Origin: Methanomassiliicoccus sp.
Lineage (GTDB): Archaea; Thermoplasmatota; Thermoplasmata; Methanomassiliicoccales; Methanomassiliicoccaceae
Length of the DNA: 64,000 bases
Reading direction: 5' to 3'
Assembly (NCBI GenBank): GCA_012719175.1
Contig: JAAYAX010000004.1
Span: forward strand, 124,001 to 188,000
Shown here: positions 55,441-63,839 of the stretch, piece after piece
Numbering within the stretch: the stretch's first letter is position 1
How the letters are laid out: each line of letters begins with the position of its first letter
The notes under the pieces: generated by a model
The model's input: only the letters and a program-made list of their open reading frames with translations
What the model was told of the DNA's origin: nothing
The model's database searches: none
Program-made: the position numbers and the translations under genes

Positions 55441-56939
55441 TGCCCATCCCTCGCAGCCAGGCGGGCATAGATGTCGTCTGCTAGCCGTGTGTAGGCATCG
55501 CCGATGTCGCCCTCCAGGGTCCGTTTCCGCTCCTCGCTCCTATCCGGCTCCTTGTTCTCGATTTCCTCCTCGCCCTCTGCCTCCTCGGCGTTGGGCGGGA
55601 CCAATGCGGGCGGGGCGGGATGGAACAGCTCCTTCTCGGCCAGCAGCTCCTGCTTCCCCTTGTCGTCCAAGGGCGGCAGCTCTAACTTCTCCCTTACCTC
55701 GTTGATGAGGGCCACGCCGGTATCACTGGCGATCTTCGCTTGCTGGAGCATGATGTTGGCCCGGTCCTTCTTGGGGGCCGGTATGTCGATCTCTGCGCGG
55801 TAGTCCTCGAAGCCGTTCACGTCGAGGTACGTCTGCACGAGGGGCTGGAACGCTTGCTCCAGAATGGAGTGCCAGCCTAAGATGTAAGCGTCGGTGGCAT
55901 CGTTCTCCGCGTTGCCCGTACTGCCCAGCGTGCCCTCCTGCCGCTTTATCATGCTGGACGGGGAGAAGAAATCGTCGATCTCCTGCTTCAGCTCCTCAAT
56001 CGTCATGATGGCCACCTTCGTTTCCGTCACGTCGATGCCATCCACCTCCATGTTGGCCTTCAGGGAGAAGGCGGTATTGTTGCCCCAATTCTCGAGGATG
56101 GCGTTGGCCCAGGCGATGTCGTCCTTCGATGGCTTGTTGGTGAACTTGATGAAGATGTTCCCGGCCCCGATGCGGTTGCATTGCTGCATCTGCACCTTCC
56201 GGCAGAAATTGTACTCTCTGATCAGGCCGACGAGGACCGCCACCTGGGATTCGCCCGCCATCTGGGAGCATGTGGGATCCTTGACCATGTACACGTTCCT
56301 GACCAGGAACGGTCGGGAGGTCATATCGAGAGATTGCCAGAACTGCACCTCCCCTGTATCCTCGTCCAGTACGATGCCCGGCAGCAGTTCGGAAAATTCA
56401 TGCTTGGCCACTGGTGCTTGTACGGAGAATGATTCGGGAGGAAGATGGCGCAGCGCTTTCAAGACCCACTCGTTGCCCTCCTTGGCCCATACGGGATTGT
56501 ACAGGGCCGGCCCCCAATCGATAATGTCGTTGAAGGCCATCATCATCTTGGACCATAGGGCCACGCGGGGCGAGTCGAACATGCGCTGCATGTACTCGGC
56601 CAATTCCTCGTCCGGCTCCCCCTGGGGATTGGTGACATTTAGCTTGTACTTGTCCCTGAACACCAGGCGCTTCAATTTGGTCTTGGACTTGACGATAAGG
56701 TGATTCCGCAGGACCTCAAGGACGACGTCGGAGTCGATCTGCCTCGGTATGAAGCCGATGCCGCCACGGTAGACGTAGACAGCACCTTCCTGGGCGCTGT
56801 TCGGCTCGTACTGTATCTCTTCCTGCATCGCCGCGCCGGGTGAGGCGGGAAGGGAGGCGGATATCTGGGCATCTGTCGAGCTGGACGTTGGCTTGGATCC
56901 TTTCCGTGGCGTTGAGTGCACCCCATTGACATATCGCAC
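55437..56939 (-). CDS. Portal protein
   Basis: A 500-aa protein with the portal fold: LRNHLIVKSKTKLKRLVFRD, IIDWGPALYNPVWAKEGNEW, GPALY, QVAVLVGLIREYNFCRKVQM and KFTNKPSKDDIAWANAI. The C-terminal acidic tail (EAEGEEEIENKEPDRSEER) is long. It forms the dodecameric ring at one capsid vertex for DNA packaging. Located between TerL and Mu F-like genes, the normal order. Confidence 0.85.
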   Translation of the reverse strand: MRYVNGVHSTPRKGSKPTSSSTDAQISASLPASPGAAMQEEIQYEPNSAQEGAVYVYRGGIGFIPRQIDSDVVLEVLRNHLIVKSKTKLKRLVFRDKYKLNVTNPQGEPDEELAEYMQRMFDSPRVALWSKMMMAFNDIIDWGPALYNPVWAKEGNEWVLKALRHLPPESFSVQAPVAKHEFSELLPGIVLDEDTGEVQFWQSLDMTSRPFLVRNVYMVKDPTCSQMAGESQVAVLVGLIREYNFCRKVQMQQCNRIGAGNIFIKFTNKPSKDDIAWANAILENWGNNTAFSLKANMEVDGIDVTETKVAIMTIEELKQEIDDFFSPSSMIKRQEGTLGSTGNAENDATDAYILGWHSILEQAFQPLVQTYLDVNGFEDYRAEIDIPAPKKDRANIMLQQAKIASDTGVALINEVREKLELPPLDDKGKQELLAEKELFHPAPPALVPPNAEEAEGEEEIENKEPDRSEERKRTLEGDIGDAYTRLADDIYARLAARDGQ

Positions 56940-56983
56940 AACGCAATCATTAGCCTTTCTGTGATATTTCTATCCTGTATAGG

Positions 56984-58456
56984 TTAGTAGGGGAACCTGG
57001 AGCCGCCGAACGCTCGCATGCCCGCGTAGGCGTCCTCGTCCACATTTCGGGCGATGGCCTTCTGAACGCTGTTGCCGCCGGCCCGGTTGAGAGCGTCATA
57101 ATCCCCGTCACCCGATTCCTCCCGGCTCGTCCATATGAGATATCTCATGGCATCCATGGCGTGATCGTTGAACGGGACCGGCTCGTCCAGGACCACACCG
57201 TCCTTGGTGCGCCGCCACCTGTACCCGTGGATCTCCTTGATTAGGTTCACCGATTCCGCACTGATGATCAAGCGCTGCGCCTTCACGTGATCGATGCTCG
57301 CCTTCAATGATCTCTTGTCCGCCGGGAGGACGTTGAAGGAATCGATGGCCACCTCCCGCCCGTCTTCCAATTTCCCCTCGAACCCGGAGCATTGCTCCTG
57401 GATGCGGTCCGGCTCCGCGCTATCGGCATAGATGGGCGCGGTATGGTCCACGCCCTCCGCGTCCATGCGGGCCATCAACGCGTGGTTGGTCAGCTTCGAT
57501 TCGTACAGCACCTCATCCAGGTACCAGGCCCCATCATAGTTCCAGCCGGCCACGATGGCCGAGGGATTGTTGTATCCGAAATCCTCCCCGTATGCCGTGG
57601 GGTCCCGGTCCCGCAGGGCCTCAGGCCATACTGCGTAGGGCAAGATCTCGTACCGCGTGTAGATGAGGTCCTGCAATACGCCCGGCTGGCCGAGCGCATA
57701 GACTCGGTGCCAGTTCTCATCGAGATCGATGAGGTGCTCGATCTGCGTGACCGTCGCCTCGTCCAGGTAGGGATTGTTCAGGTATGTGCTGTGGTGGCGG
57801 CCCACGCGGGGATCGGCGCTCTCCACCAGGTCCTTGATGACCCAGTGGTTGCTGTCTATGGGATTGTAGGTAAGGATCAGCTTATTCGTCATGAGGTTCC
57901 TGATCTTGAGCTGTCGCTTCTTCCGCTTGGCGTCCTCCCCCAGTAGGAGATCCCAGTTCGGCGCCCTGGTGGAACGCCGGCACCGGAGGTCGAGCTGCAT
58001 GAAGTCCTCCCTGGTGAGCTCGGTCGCCTCCTCCGCCCACACCACGTTCGTCTCGTAGCTCTTGATCTTCTCCTGGTCGTCGAGCCCTATGCCGTCAATG
58101 ATCGATCCCGTGGCCTCGCAGGTGAGCGTGAGGTCGGTCTTGTTCTCCAGGACGTCCGCGTTCTTCGTCCCGACGCTCAGGCCGAGGCGCCGCAGCTGGT
58201 CCTTGAGCACGCGCCAGCTGCTGTGCTTGAGGCTCGGGCGGTACTTGCGGACAGCGCTGATCACCAGGTCATCGGTGCAGATGAGCAGCATGCAGAGGTG
58301 CTGCGAGACGCTGAAGGACTTGCCGCTGCCGGCGCCGCCCCCCATGACCTTGACCCTGGTGGCTGGATCTAAAAGGAAGTCGTGGAAGTGGTCAAGGAAC
58401 TCGACCGGCTCCGGCTCACTTTCGCCGGTAGTCGGCCGGGATGTGGCGGATGACAA
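56984..58456 (-). CDS. Terminase large subunit
   Basis: A 490-aa DNA packaging motor. ATPase domain: Walker A GGGAGSGKS (39-47), Walker B VVWAEEATEL. Nuclease domain: acidic residues in GEDFGYNNPSA, PIYADSAEPDRI and FNDHAMDAMRY, the three RNase H-like sites of terminases. Overlaps the small subunit gene by 41 nt. It cuts and pumps viral DNA into the head. Confidence 0.93.
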   Translation of the reverse strand: MSSATSRPTTGESEPEPVEFLDHFHDFLLDPATRVKVMGGGAGSGKSFSVSQHLCMLLICTDDLVISAVRKYRPSLKHSSWRVLKDQLRRLGLSVGTKNADVLENKTDLTLTCEATGSIIDGIGLDDQEKIKSYETNVVWAEEATELTREDFMQLDLRCRRSTRAPNWDLLLGEDAKRKKRQLKIRNLMTNKLILTYNPIDSNHWVIKDLVESADPRVGRHHSTYLNNPYLDEATVTQIEHLIDLDENWHRVYALGQPGVLQDLIYTRYEILPYAVWPEALRDRDPTAYGEDFGYNNPSAIVAGWNYDGAWYLDEVLYESKLTNHALMARMDAEGVDHTAPIYADSAEPDRIQEQCSGFEGKLEDGREVAIDSFNVLPADKRSLKASIDHVKAQRLIISAESVNLIKEIHGYRWRRTKDGVVLDEPVPFNDHAMDAMRYLIWTSREESGDGDYDALNRAGGNSVQKAIARNVDEDAYAGMRAFGGSRFPY

Positions 58457-58910
58457 TGGACGGCCCTCCTTTGTGCTCTATCTTGGCGTCGATGCTCTGC
58501 CTTTCGGCGTAGTTCTCCGGGTCGCTGTGCGCGAGCATGTACCTAGCGGCGCTAAGGTCCGGGGCGGTGGTCTTGGAGGCCTCGACGTTGAGGGACTTTA
58601 TCCATCGCTTCCTGGCCGCGGCCCTGGCCCGCTCTATCGCCATCGAGAATTCCGTGTATGCCGGGCTCTTGCCTTCGCGTCCCCAGCGCTGCCAGTCGGT
58701 GACTGTGGTATATCCAATGCCGGCGAGGATGGCCGAGTCCTTGAGCGATAGCCCCTCCTCTAGGTTCTTGCAGATCGTGTCTGATACCTTTTGCGTCAGT
58801 AGGGTGGGCTGACCGGGGCCTCGCTTGGCTGGAGACTTTGCGGGACTCTTCCCCTTGCTCGTGGGTTTGGCGACCTTCTTTGATATCTTGGGGGGCTTCT
58901 TCGGCGACAT
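58416..58910 (-). CDS. Terminase small subunit
   Basis: A 164-aa protein with a basic KSPAKSPAKRGPGQP N-terminus, then a HTH (KNLEEGLSLKDSAILAGIGY, TTVTDWQRWGREGK) that binds the viral packaging site, and a helical oligomerisation region. ATG 58910 lies 28 nt after the third promoter-like copy. It is the first gene of the late operon. Confidence 0.82.
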   Translation of the reverse strand: MSPKKPPKISKKVAKPTSKGKSPAKSPAKRGPGQPTLLTQKVSDTICKNLEEGLSLKDSAILAGIGYTTVTDWQRWGREGKSPAYTEFSMAIERARAAARKRWIKSLNVEASKTTAPDLSAARYMLAHSDPENYAERQSIDAKIEHKGGPSIVIRHIPADYRRK

Positions 58911-58929
58911 AGGCGCCCTGATAATCTAG

Positions 58930-58965
58930 GTGGCAGTGTTATTGGACTTCTCATCCGTGTATGGA
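58930..58965 (-). promoter_or_regulatory. Late promoter-like repeat, copy 3
   Basis: GTCCAATAAC (58938-58947) is 28 nt before ATG 58910, the same spacing as in copy 2. Upstream is a short inverted repeat GTGT-ATGG-ACAC. Sequence beyond the core is not similar to the other copies. Confidence 0.5.
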
Positions 58966-59230
58966 CACTCGAATAGTACCATCCAGTATTTTCAAGCGCG
59001 AATTACCGACAAACATTTTCCGAGGATGTATGTTCGGCTGGGCCGAAGATACATATATTAAGGTATGGTAGATAAATATTCGATAAAATTCTGGATCGTT
59101 TCCCACTTGAATGAAATCGCTAAGGTGTCCCTTTGGTTGTTACGAGCTTATCTTGGTGGAGGGTTCGATAACCTCATTTGAGTAATTATTAGAGGAAAGG
59201 GGAGGGCGGTTGACCCGCCTAATGGTTTTT
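58966..59230. other. About 265 nt without a gene, ending in a hairpin
   Basis: No coding frame with a start was found here. The stem GGCGG-TTGAC-CCGCC (about 59205-59219) with a following T-tract on the plus strand is the only structured part; on the minus strand it lies after the stop of the small gene at 59231. Confidence 0.45.
59205..59219 (-). terminator. Hairpin after the 35-aa gene
   Basis: GGCGG-TTGAC-CCGCC, a 5-bp GC stem with pyrimidine-rich flank on the minus strand. It may end transcription of the small gene and separate it from the late operon. Confidence 0.45.
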
Positions 59231-59338
59231 TTACCCCAAGAGGTCTTTAAGGTAGATGCAGGCGACATATAGGCCTATTGCAGCAACTATCAGCTTCTTG
59301 AGGTGGTTCACTATGTCGATGGCTACCGCTATTAACAT
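59231..59338 (-). CDS. 35-aa membrane microprotein with its own promoter
   Basis: The frame begins MLIAVAIDIVNHLKKLIVAA and ends YLKDLLG, one hydrophobic helix with Lys at both ends. TTATAAAACC (59368-59378 minus strand) lies about 35 nt upstream of ATG 59338, and a GC-rich hairpin follows the stop. Function unknown; could be a host-membrane or lysis regulator. Confidence 0.5.
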   Translation of the reverse strand: MLIAVAIDIVNHLKKLIVAAIGLYVACIYLKDLLG

Positions 59339-59367
59339 TCCTATCAATAATCGATCTCCTGCCGCGA

Positions 59368-59378
59368 AGGTTTTATAA
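59368..59378 (-). promoter_or_regulatory. TATA box of the 35-aa gene
   Basis: CTTATAAAACC on the minus strand, centred about 36 nt before ATG 59338. Confidence 0.5.
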
Positions 59379-59441
59379 GTTCTCCAACGGCAGAATAGAA
59401 AGTATAATATTCAGTATAAAAAATTAACTTATTAAATTCAA

Positions 59442-59465
59442 AAATAAAGCTGTTAGCTTATTTTT
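59442..59465. terminator. Inverted repeat AAATAA(A)GCT-GTT-AGCTTATTT
   Basis: Almost perfect 9-bp stem in AT-rich DNA followed by T-rich sequence, between the early operon end and the small gene. A plausible bidirectional terminator. Confidence 0.45.
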
Positions 59466-59496
59466 ACCTCGTCAAATATGGCCATTCTATACCCTC

Positions 59497-59646
59497 TTAA
59501 TTTCCTTGTAGCACACTTAATGGTTCCGGGCAGCATCGCGGACATGACGAGATGTAGATAACATGCCCCCGCATGATCACGCGCTGCTCCTCGAGCTCCT
59601 GCCCGCAGTCCTCACAGCATCGACGGCCAGATGACCGTTCGGGCAC
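59497..59646 (-). CDS. Possible 49-aa zinc-finger microprotein
   Basis: Frame with RRCCEDCGQELEEQRVIMRG and SCPRCCPE, two CxxC pairs suited to one zinc site. The GTG start is inferred since no ATG precedes the motif; the frame is open further upstream. Likely the last gene of the early operon. Confidence 0.45.
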   Translation of the reverse strand: MPERSSGRRCCEDCGQELEEQRVIMRGHVIYISSCPRCCPEPLSVLQGN

Positions 59647-59780
59647 TGCGGCCAGATGTCCCTCCGTCGACGGCTTGTTCTTTCCACCTGAAGGCGGGGT
59701 ATCTGGCCGCTGTTCGCTTCGGGGTATCTGGGCGCGAGGGAGGTACTTACCGCTCCCATCCCGGCGGCGCTTTGGTTTTG

Positions 59781-60083
59781 TCAGAACGATCCCTCCGCGA
59801 AATCGTCTGCCATGAGCTTAAGCCCCAGGACAGTCTTTCGACCGTCCATGACCGATGCTCCACCACTAGGAAGATTGAGACATCCAGCCGAAGACCTCAC
59901 CTTTGGTGCTGACCTGACCAAGAACCGTCGACCATTGAACCGGGACCAATGGATCCAATTGCTCCAAGTTCTTGTCCCGATGTTCTTCTCGCTCTGGGCT
60001 TTGTTCCATTCGTATGGTGTGTTCTGATACTGGTATACACTCAGCGGACCACTCTCCTGTTTGCCGGATCCTTCATCGTCCAC
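59781..60083 (-). CDS. Hypothetical 100-aa protein
   Basis: Contains WNKAQSEKNIGTRTWSNWIH and ends LKLMADDFAEGSF. No family recognised. It overlaps the preceding gene by 43 nt and an alternative plus-strand frame covers part of it, so support is modest; its place in the run of early genes favours it. Confidence 0.45.
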   Translation of the reverse strand: MDDEGSGKQESGPLSVYQYQNTPYEWNKAQSEKNIGTRTWSNWIHWSRFNGRRFLVRSAPKVRSSAGCLNLPSGGASVMDGRKTVLGLKLMADDFAEGSF

Positions 60084-60274
60084 TGCACGATGTGGTCGCG
60101 GTTCAGCACCAGAGGGTCCGTGCCATCTGCTCTCAGGTCCTTTATCACGCGCTTGGTGAACTGCACCGTCTGCGGGACGGTCAGCAGGAAGTCCAGAACA
60201 TCCGGGGATATGAGCACGTTGTCCCTGGCCACGGCATAGATCAGGGGGATCCTGAGATCGTGGTTCGGGGTCAC
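60041..60274 (-). CDS. Hypothetical 77-aa protein
   Basis: GTG 60274 overlaps the preceding TAG by 1 nt (TAGTG). The protein reads LRIPLIYAVARDNVLISPDV then TVQFTKRVIKDLRADG, a compact alpha/beta pattern resembling a short DNA-binding or wHTH protein. No family recognised. Confidence 0.55.
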   Translation of the reverse strand: MTPNHDLRIPLIYAVARDNVLISPDVLDFLLTVPQTVQFTKRVIKDLRADGTDPLVLNRDHIVQWTMKDPANRRVVR

Positions 60275-60438
60275 TACTCTCGCCCCGTCATGATCCCGCG
60301 GTGCTCCGGGCATTCCGTGATGGTCTTATCGCGTTTACCCTTACGCCTGGTCACTGAGCGCCAGCCCAGGGCATGCAGCTCTCCGACCGTCCCCTCGGCG
60401 GTCCTCCCGCAGCAGTTGCACTTTAAGCGGACGTTCAT
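60274..60438 (-). CDS. 54-aa zinc-ribbon protein
   Basis: The frame starts MNVRLKCNCCGRTAEGTVGE and ends CPEHRGIMTGRE, with a CNCC pair and a later CPEH pair for one zinc. ATG 60438 overlaps the next gene stop (60435) by 4 nt. A small nucleic-acid- or protein-binding ribbon. Confidence 0.6.
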   Translation of the reverse strand: MNVRLKCNCCGRTAEGTVGELHALGWRSVTRRKGKRDKTITECPEHRGIMTGRE

Positions 60439-60767
60439 ACCACTCGCCTCCGTATCTCCTCTGCGAGCATATGGCCGTCCGTCGTCAGGACGTACACGTA
60501 AGCGTAAACATGGCCCTGGCGGGCGTCGGTCCGGTACTGCACGTCATGGAGCTCGATAATGCCGTCGTGCTGCATCCTCTTCAGGAGCGGGGCCATCGTA
60601 GGGTACGGGATCTCGGTGGCCGCCGATATGCCAGTGGCGGTCCGTTTGTAGCCGTTCGGGTCGAACTTGGTCTCCGGCAGCTCATTGAGGCCGCCTAGAT
60701 GCAAGACCACGCGCTCCTCCGGCGACTGGTCGATGGACAGCCGCCCGGCCTTGACGCGGAGTCTCAT
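60435..60767 (-). CDS. Winged-helix protein (110 aa)
   Basis: Contains GYKRTATGISAATEIPYPTM (helix-turn-helix) then APLLKRMQHDGIIELHDVQY and YVLTTDGHMLAEEI (wing and final helix), the MarR/TrmB-like pattern. Paralogue of the next gene. Probably an early transcription regulator of the provirus. Overlaps both neighbours by 4 nt. Confidence 0.7.
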   Translation of the reverse strand: MRLRVKAGRLSIDQSPEERVVLHLGGLNELPETKFDPNGYKRTATGISAATEIPYPTMAPLLKRMQHDGIIELHDVQYRTDARQGHVYAYVYVLTTDGHMLAEEIRRRVV

Positions 60768-61090
60768 ATGGCCCGCCTCCGGAGCGCCTCTGCCAGGAGA
60801 TTGCCCTCCGGGGTGAGGACATAGACGTTGGAGTAGCCCCCGACGGTCTTGGTCTTGAGGGCTATCGGATGGTGCGCTATGATCAACTCCTCCATCATGC
60901 TCTCGAGCAGAGCGTACAGAACGGTGCGGGTGATGTGCAGGGCCTCAACCATGCGTGCCACGGTCCGGGGGAGCGCCTTGACGTCGTACTTGCTCTCCGG
61001 CAACGGCAGGTCCTGGGCCAGGTAGAGGATGATCCTCTCACGGTCATCCAGCTCGATGGTGACCTCTCTGTGCTGGGCCCTGAGTATCAT
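60764..61090 (-). CDS. Winged-helix protein (108 aa), paralogue of neighbour
   Basis: Contains RTVARMVEALHITRTVLYAL, LESMMEELIIAHHP and NVYVLTPEGNLLAEAL. The pattern NVYVLTxxGxxLAEA and the N-terminal ELDDRERIILYLA closely parallel the previous protein, so the two arose by duplication. DNA-binding regulator (inference). Confidence 0.7.
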   Translation of the reverse strand: MILRAQHREVTIELDDRERIILYLAQDLPLPESKYDVKALPRTVARMVEALHITRTVLYALLESMMEELIIAHHPIALKTKTVGGYSNVYVLTPEGNLLAEALRRRAI

Positions 61091-61311
61091 GGTCCGGCCT
61101 CCGCCACGTGGTGCTCCTCCATGACCTTGACGATGCAGATGCTCGGCCAGCCCTGGGCAGTGTTCATCAGGGCGGTAAGCTTTTTCTTATGCACCTCCAG
61201 CGCGGCCCGGGCCTTTGTGAGCGAGATGTACGGACCCAGCGTTAGCATGTTGATGCCGCCGATGGGGGAAGGGCGAGGGACCTGAACGTAATATTTCGCG
61301 CCAGTGGTCAA
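61087..61311 (-). CDS. Hypothetical 74-aa protein
   Basis: Contains LGPYISLTKARAALEVHKKK and ALMNTAQGWPSICIVKVMEE. No family recognised. Overlaps the neighbours by 4 nt on either side, so part of the early operon. Confidence 0.55.
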   Translation of the reverse strand: MTTGAKYYVQVPRPSPIGGINMLTLGPYISLTKARAALEVHKKKLTALMNTAQGWPSICIVKVMEEHHVAEAGP

Positions 61312-61580
61312 CGTTCCTCACCCCGCACGAGCCTGTAAACGAACAGGCCGCCCCCGGCCCGCTTGGTCTCGATCGTGTAGCCGCCGTTCTCCTCCTTACG
61401 CAGGTTCCGGATCTGGGCGCTCACGGACGGTTCCGGGGCGTCTATGAGCTGGGCGATGGCGGCGACGGTATGCCAGCGCCCGTCCTCGAGGACGTGCCTT
61501 ACACGTTCGAGCTGAGTGGTGAGGCGTGCGCCATCCTGCGCCTCGTCGTAATATGCCCCGTCAATGCGGGCGGACATCAC
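61308..61580 (-). CDS. Winged-helix protein (90 aa)
   Basis: Contains RVRHVLEDGRWHTVAAIAQL, DAPEPSVSAQIRNLRKEENG and FVYRLVRGEE, the helix-turn-helix plus wing of a small transcription factor. Another early regulator; overlaps the preceding gene by 4 nt. Confidence 0.65.
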   Translation of the reverse strand: MMSARIDGAYYDEAQDGARLTTQLERVRHVLEDGRWHTVAAIAQLIDAPEPSVSAQIRNLRKEENGGYTIETKRAGGGLFVYRLVRGEER

Positions 61581-62521
61581 GAGCCCACCTCCGCGAGCTC
61601 CCTCTCAAACCTCCGCAGCTCCCGCTCCTTCGTCCTCCTCGCCGCGTGGACCCTATCGGCCATCGCCTCGGCAGCTGCTGCCCTGCGTCTTAGCTTCCTC
61701 TCGACCCTCTTAAGCTTGGAGATCTCACGGCCGACCCGGATGCGGTGCTGCTGCGCGAACAGGGCGAGGGGATCCTGGAGCTTGGACAAAGGTTGGACAT
61801 CGTTGGATGAGGTCTGCCTCTGGCTTAGTACCGGTTCCTGGACGTCGTTGGACTCTACCTGGGCCGTTAGCATTACGGCTGCAATCTTCTGGTCCGCGCT
61901 CAACGGTGGCACCGTGTCGTCTATCGGCTCCGGCCCCTCCGTCAGCTGTTGGTCACTTCCTGGAGGATCCCGGGCGATATCGAGCACCATGGTTTCGACG
62001 GGCGTCGATGGCTCCTCCATTCGCTCCTTGCGCTTCTTGGTGGCCACTCCCGGCGGTGTCCTGTGGTCCGGGTTCTCCTTGCAGTAGTTCTCGTGCTGCC
62101 ACAGGTACTTCTCCACGATCTTCCCGCAGAACTGGCACTTGTTCTTTGGCCTCGCCTCTAGGGGGAACCAGTCGGGCGCCGCCCTGTCGGCATCTGGGTC
62201 CGGGGTCGGTATCTCGCCGGCATCGATCTTCCGCTCGTACCCTGCGAGACGGTCCTTCTGCGCTGGTGGGGAGACCCCCTTGGCCTTCATCGGCCCCGGG
62301 CACGGGTAGTACATGCAGTAGCCCTTGCCGTTCCACGCGCTGTTTATGACATGCTCCTCGACGAGGCTCTTGAGGATGCTCTCGACGGCGGAGCGCTTTA
62401 TGCCGGTGCCTATGGACGCGCTGATGCAGCTGACGCCCTCGTTGCAGTCATTGACGTACGTCAGGACGCGGTCCCTCTCGCTCCTCACGTCCTGGGGCTG
62501 GAGCTCGGGATCGGTGCTCAT
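61577..62521 (-). CDS. Winged-helix/zinc/coiled-coil protein (314 aa)
   Basis: N-terminal winged-helix-like region (GTGIKRSAVESILKSLVEEH), then a CQFCGKIVEKYLWQHENYC zinc finger, a long disordered Pro/Glu segment and a strongly basic coiled coil (KRVERKLRRRAAAAEAMADR) at the end. Looks like a DNA-binding regulator or nucleoid protein with several modules. No family match. Confidence 0.6.
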   Translation of the reverse strand: MSTDPELQPQDVRSERDRVLTYVNDCNEGVSCISASIGTGIKRSAVESILKSLVEEHVINSAWNGKGYCMYYPCPGPMKAKGVSPPAQKDRLAGYERKIDAGEIPTPDPDADRAAPDWFPLEARPKNKCQFCGKIVEKYLWQHENYCKENPDHRTPPGVATKKRKERMEEPSTPVETMVLDIARDPPGSDQQLTEGPEPIDDTVPPLSADQKIAAVMLTAQVESNDVQEPVLSQRQTSSNDVQPLSKLQDPLALFAQQHRIRVGREISKLKRVERKLRRRAAAAEAMADRVHAARRTKERELRRFERELAEVGS

Positions 62522-62676
62522 TCGTCAATCACCACCCTGGCGAAGCGATTCCGTATTAGCCTGGCCGCGGACTCCTCGTCCAGTTCGTACCTCCGGCCGA
62601 CGATGGGGTCGATGTAGTTGCCATCCGCTTGGTAGATCGACGGGGTCGGGCGCAGGATCTCCACGGTGACGATCAT
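62518..62676 (-). CDS. 52-aa microprotein
   Basis: Frame reads YQADGNYIDPIVGRRYELDE then EESAARLIRNRFARVVIDE. ATG 62676 overlaps the preceding gene and its stop overlaps the next ATG by 4 nt. No family recognised; could be a small regulator. Confidence 0.55.
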   Translation of the reverse strand: MIVTVEILRPTPSIYQADGNYIDPIVGRRYELDEESAARLIRNRFARVVIDE

Positions 62677-62999
62677 CCCTCGCACCTCCTCAGCTGATGC
62701 ACGGCACGGTGGCCCTTGTCCGTCAGCACATAGTAGTTAGCCTTGCCCCTGAGGCTCGTGGCCACCTTCCCGGGGCTTTCGATGAGCTTGTTCTCCACCA
62801 GGTCGAGGACGCTCTTGTAGACCGTGGCTGTCGGTTCGTTGAGGCCCTCTATGATTCCGTTGACGGTGTGCCGGCGCTTTTCGGCGTCGTTGCCCTCGCC
62901 GTGCCAGTCCGCGAGGAAGATCATGATCCTGTCGCCCATGTCATCGATGACCGTGGCGATCTCCCCGCAGTGGGGGCACACGCAGGTAGAGGCGGTCAC
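62673..62999 (-). CDS. Zinc/winged-helix protein (108 aa)
   Basis: GTG 62999 overlaps the previous stop by 4 nt. The product has CVCPHCGE, a zinc pair, followed by NGIIEGLNEPTATVYKSVLD, ENKLIESPGKVATSLRG and YYVLTDKGHRAVHQL, a winged-helix. Again a regulatory-type protein of the early operon. Confidence 0.65.
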   Translation of the reverse strand: MTASTCVCPHCGEIATVIDDMGDRIMIFLADWHGEGNDAEKRRHTVNGIIEGLNEPTATVYKSVLDLVENKLIESPGKVATSLRGKANYYVLTDKGHRAVHQLRRCEG

Positions 63000-63238
63000 T
63001 GCACCACCCCTCGCTCCCTCTGCTCCTCGTATTGAGCGATGCATAGGTCGAGGTCCGCCCCGTCGGCCATGGGGCACCGCGCGTCCACGAGCCTCCTGGC
63101 CTCGTCCATGGTCTTGCCGTGCATCCTGGAGACGTGTCCTATCATGCACTCCCTTGCTGACTTCTTGCCGTGCCCGTGGCCGTAGCGGGTGATGTGGCCG
63201 CATCCGCAGGGGCAGGTGATAAAATGGAGAGGGGTCAC
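62996..63238 (-). CDS. Zinc-finger protein (80 aa)
   Basis: Starts with HFITCPCGCGHITRYGHGHG and has an HVSRMHG segment, a C2H2-like or MUC-like zinc site, then a helical charged tail. Overlaps both neighbours. Function unknown. Confidence 0.6.
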   Translation of the reverse strand: MTPLHFITCPCGCGHITRYGHGHGKKSARECMIGHVSRMHGKTMDEARRLVDARCPMADGADLDLCIAQYEEQRERGVVQ

Positions 63239-63417
63239 CGGACCACCTCCTTAATCCTCCGGACGATGACGCCCTCCCAGCGGTGAATCTGCTCTATGTC
63301 CTCTACCGAGTAACCGAGTCCCTGGTAAACCTCCAATGTGAGCTTGGCCTCGCGCCATAACGGGTCGTTTCCGATCTCCGATGGCAGCGGTTCCGTTGCG
63401 ATCTCCGAGCCGCTCAT
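63235..63417 (-). CDS. Hypothetical 60-aa protein
   Basis: Contains WREAKLTLEVYQGLGYSVED and HRWEGVIVRRIKEV. Overlaps its neighbours by 4 nt at both ends. No family recognised. Confidence 0.5.
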   Translation of the reverse strand: MSGSEIATEPLPSEIGNDPLWREAKLTLEVYQGLGYSVEDIEQIHRWEGVIVRRIKEVVR

Positions 63418-63770
63418 CGCGACCGCCTCTTGTCGATGAGCTGCACGTCACCGGCGTTCACGAGCTCGGCGTCGATCATACGCTCCTTCGCGGCCCTATA
63501 TATCGGGGAGTTCCTCCACGCTTCCTTGGCATAGTGGAGGTTCCCAGTATTCCCCAGCTTCACGATGAACCCGAGGTCAACGCAGCGGTTGAACCAGTCA
63601 CTGATGCTCCTCTTATCAACCACGCAAAGCGCCTCGGTCACGGCGCAGCGGAAGTCCTTGGTCGTCAGGACATATCCGCTGCTCTCATCATACTCGGTCC
63701 GGCCCTCGATCGCGCTCATGACGCGATAGAACCGCTGCACACGCCCCTCTTGAGTGCTCCATTGATCCAT
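63414..63770 (-). CDS. Winged-helix-like protein, first gene of early operon
   Basis: ATG 63770 is preceded by GGAGG with 9-nt spacing; ATG 63815 is less likely. It reads QWSTQEGRVQRFYRVMSAIE, then TEALCVVDKRSISDWFNRCV and LGFIVKLGNTGNLHYAKEAW, a helix-turn-helix with wing-like strand. It heads the run of overlapping early genes that extends to about 59.5 kb. Confidence 0.6.
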   Translation of the reverse strand: MDQWSTQEGRVQRFYRVMSAIEGRTEYDESSGYVLTTKDFRCAVTEALCVVDKRSISDWFNRCVDLGFIVKLGNTGNLHYAKEAWRNSPIYRAAKERMIDAELVNAGDVQLIDKRRSR

Positions 63771-63839
63771 TATTTCCGTCCTCCTTGCACCGATTTCCTT
63801 TGTGTGTGTGCGCACCCCTTCTGCCTCTCCGGGGCGCTC

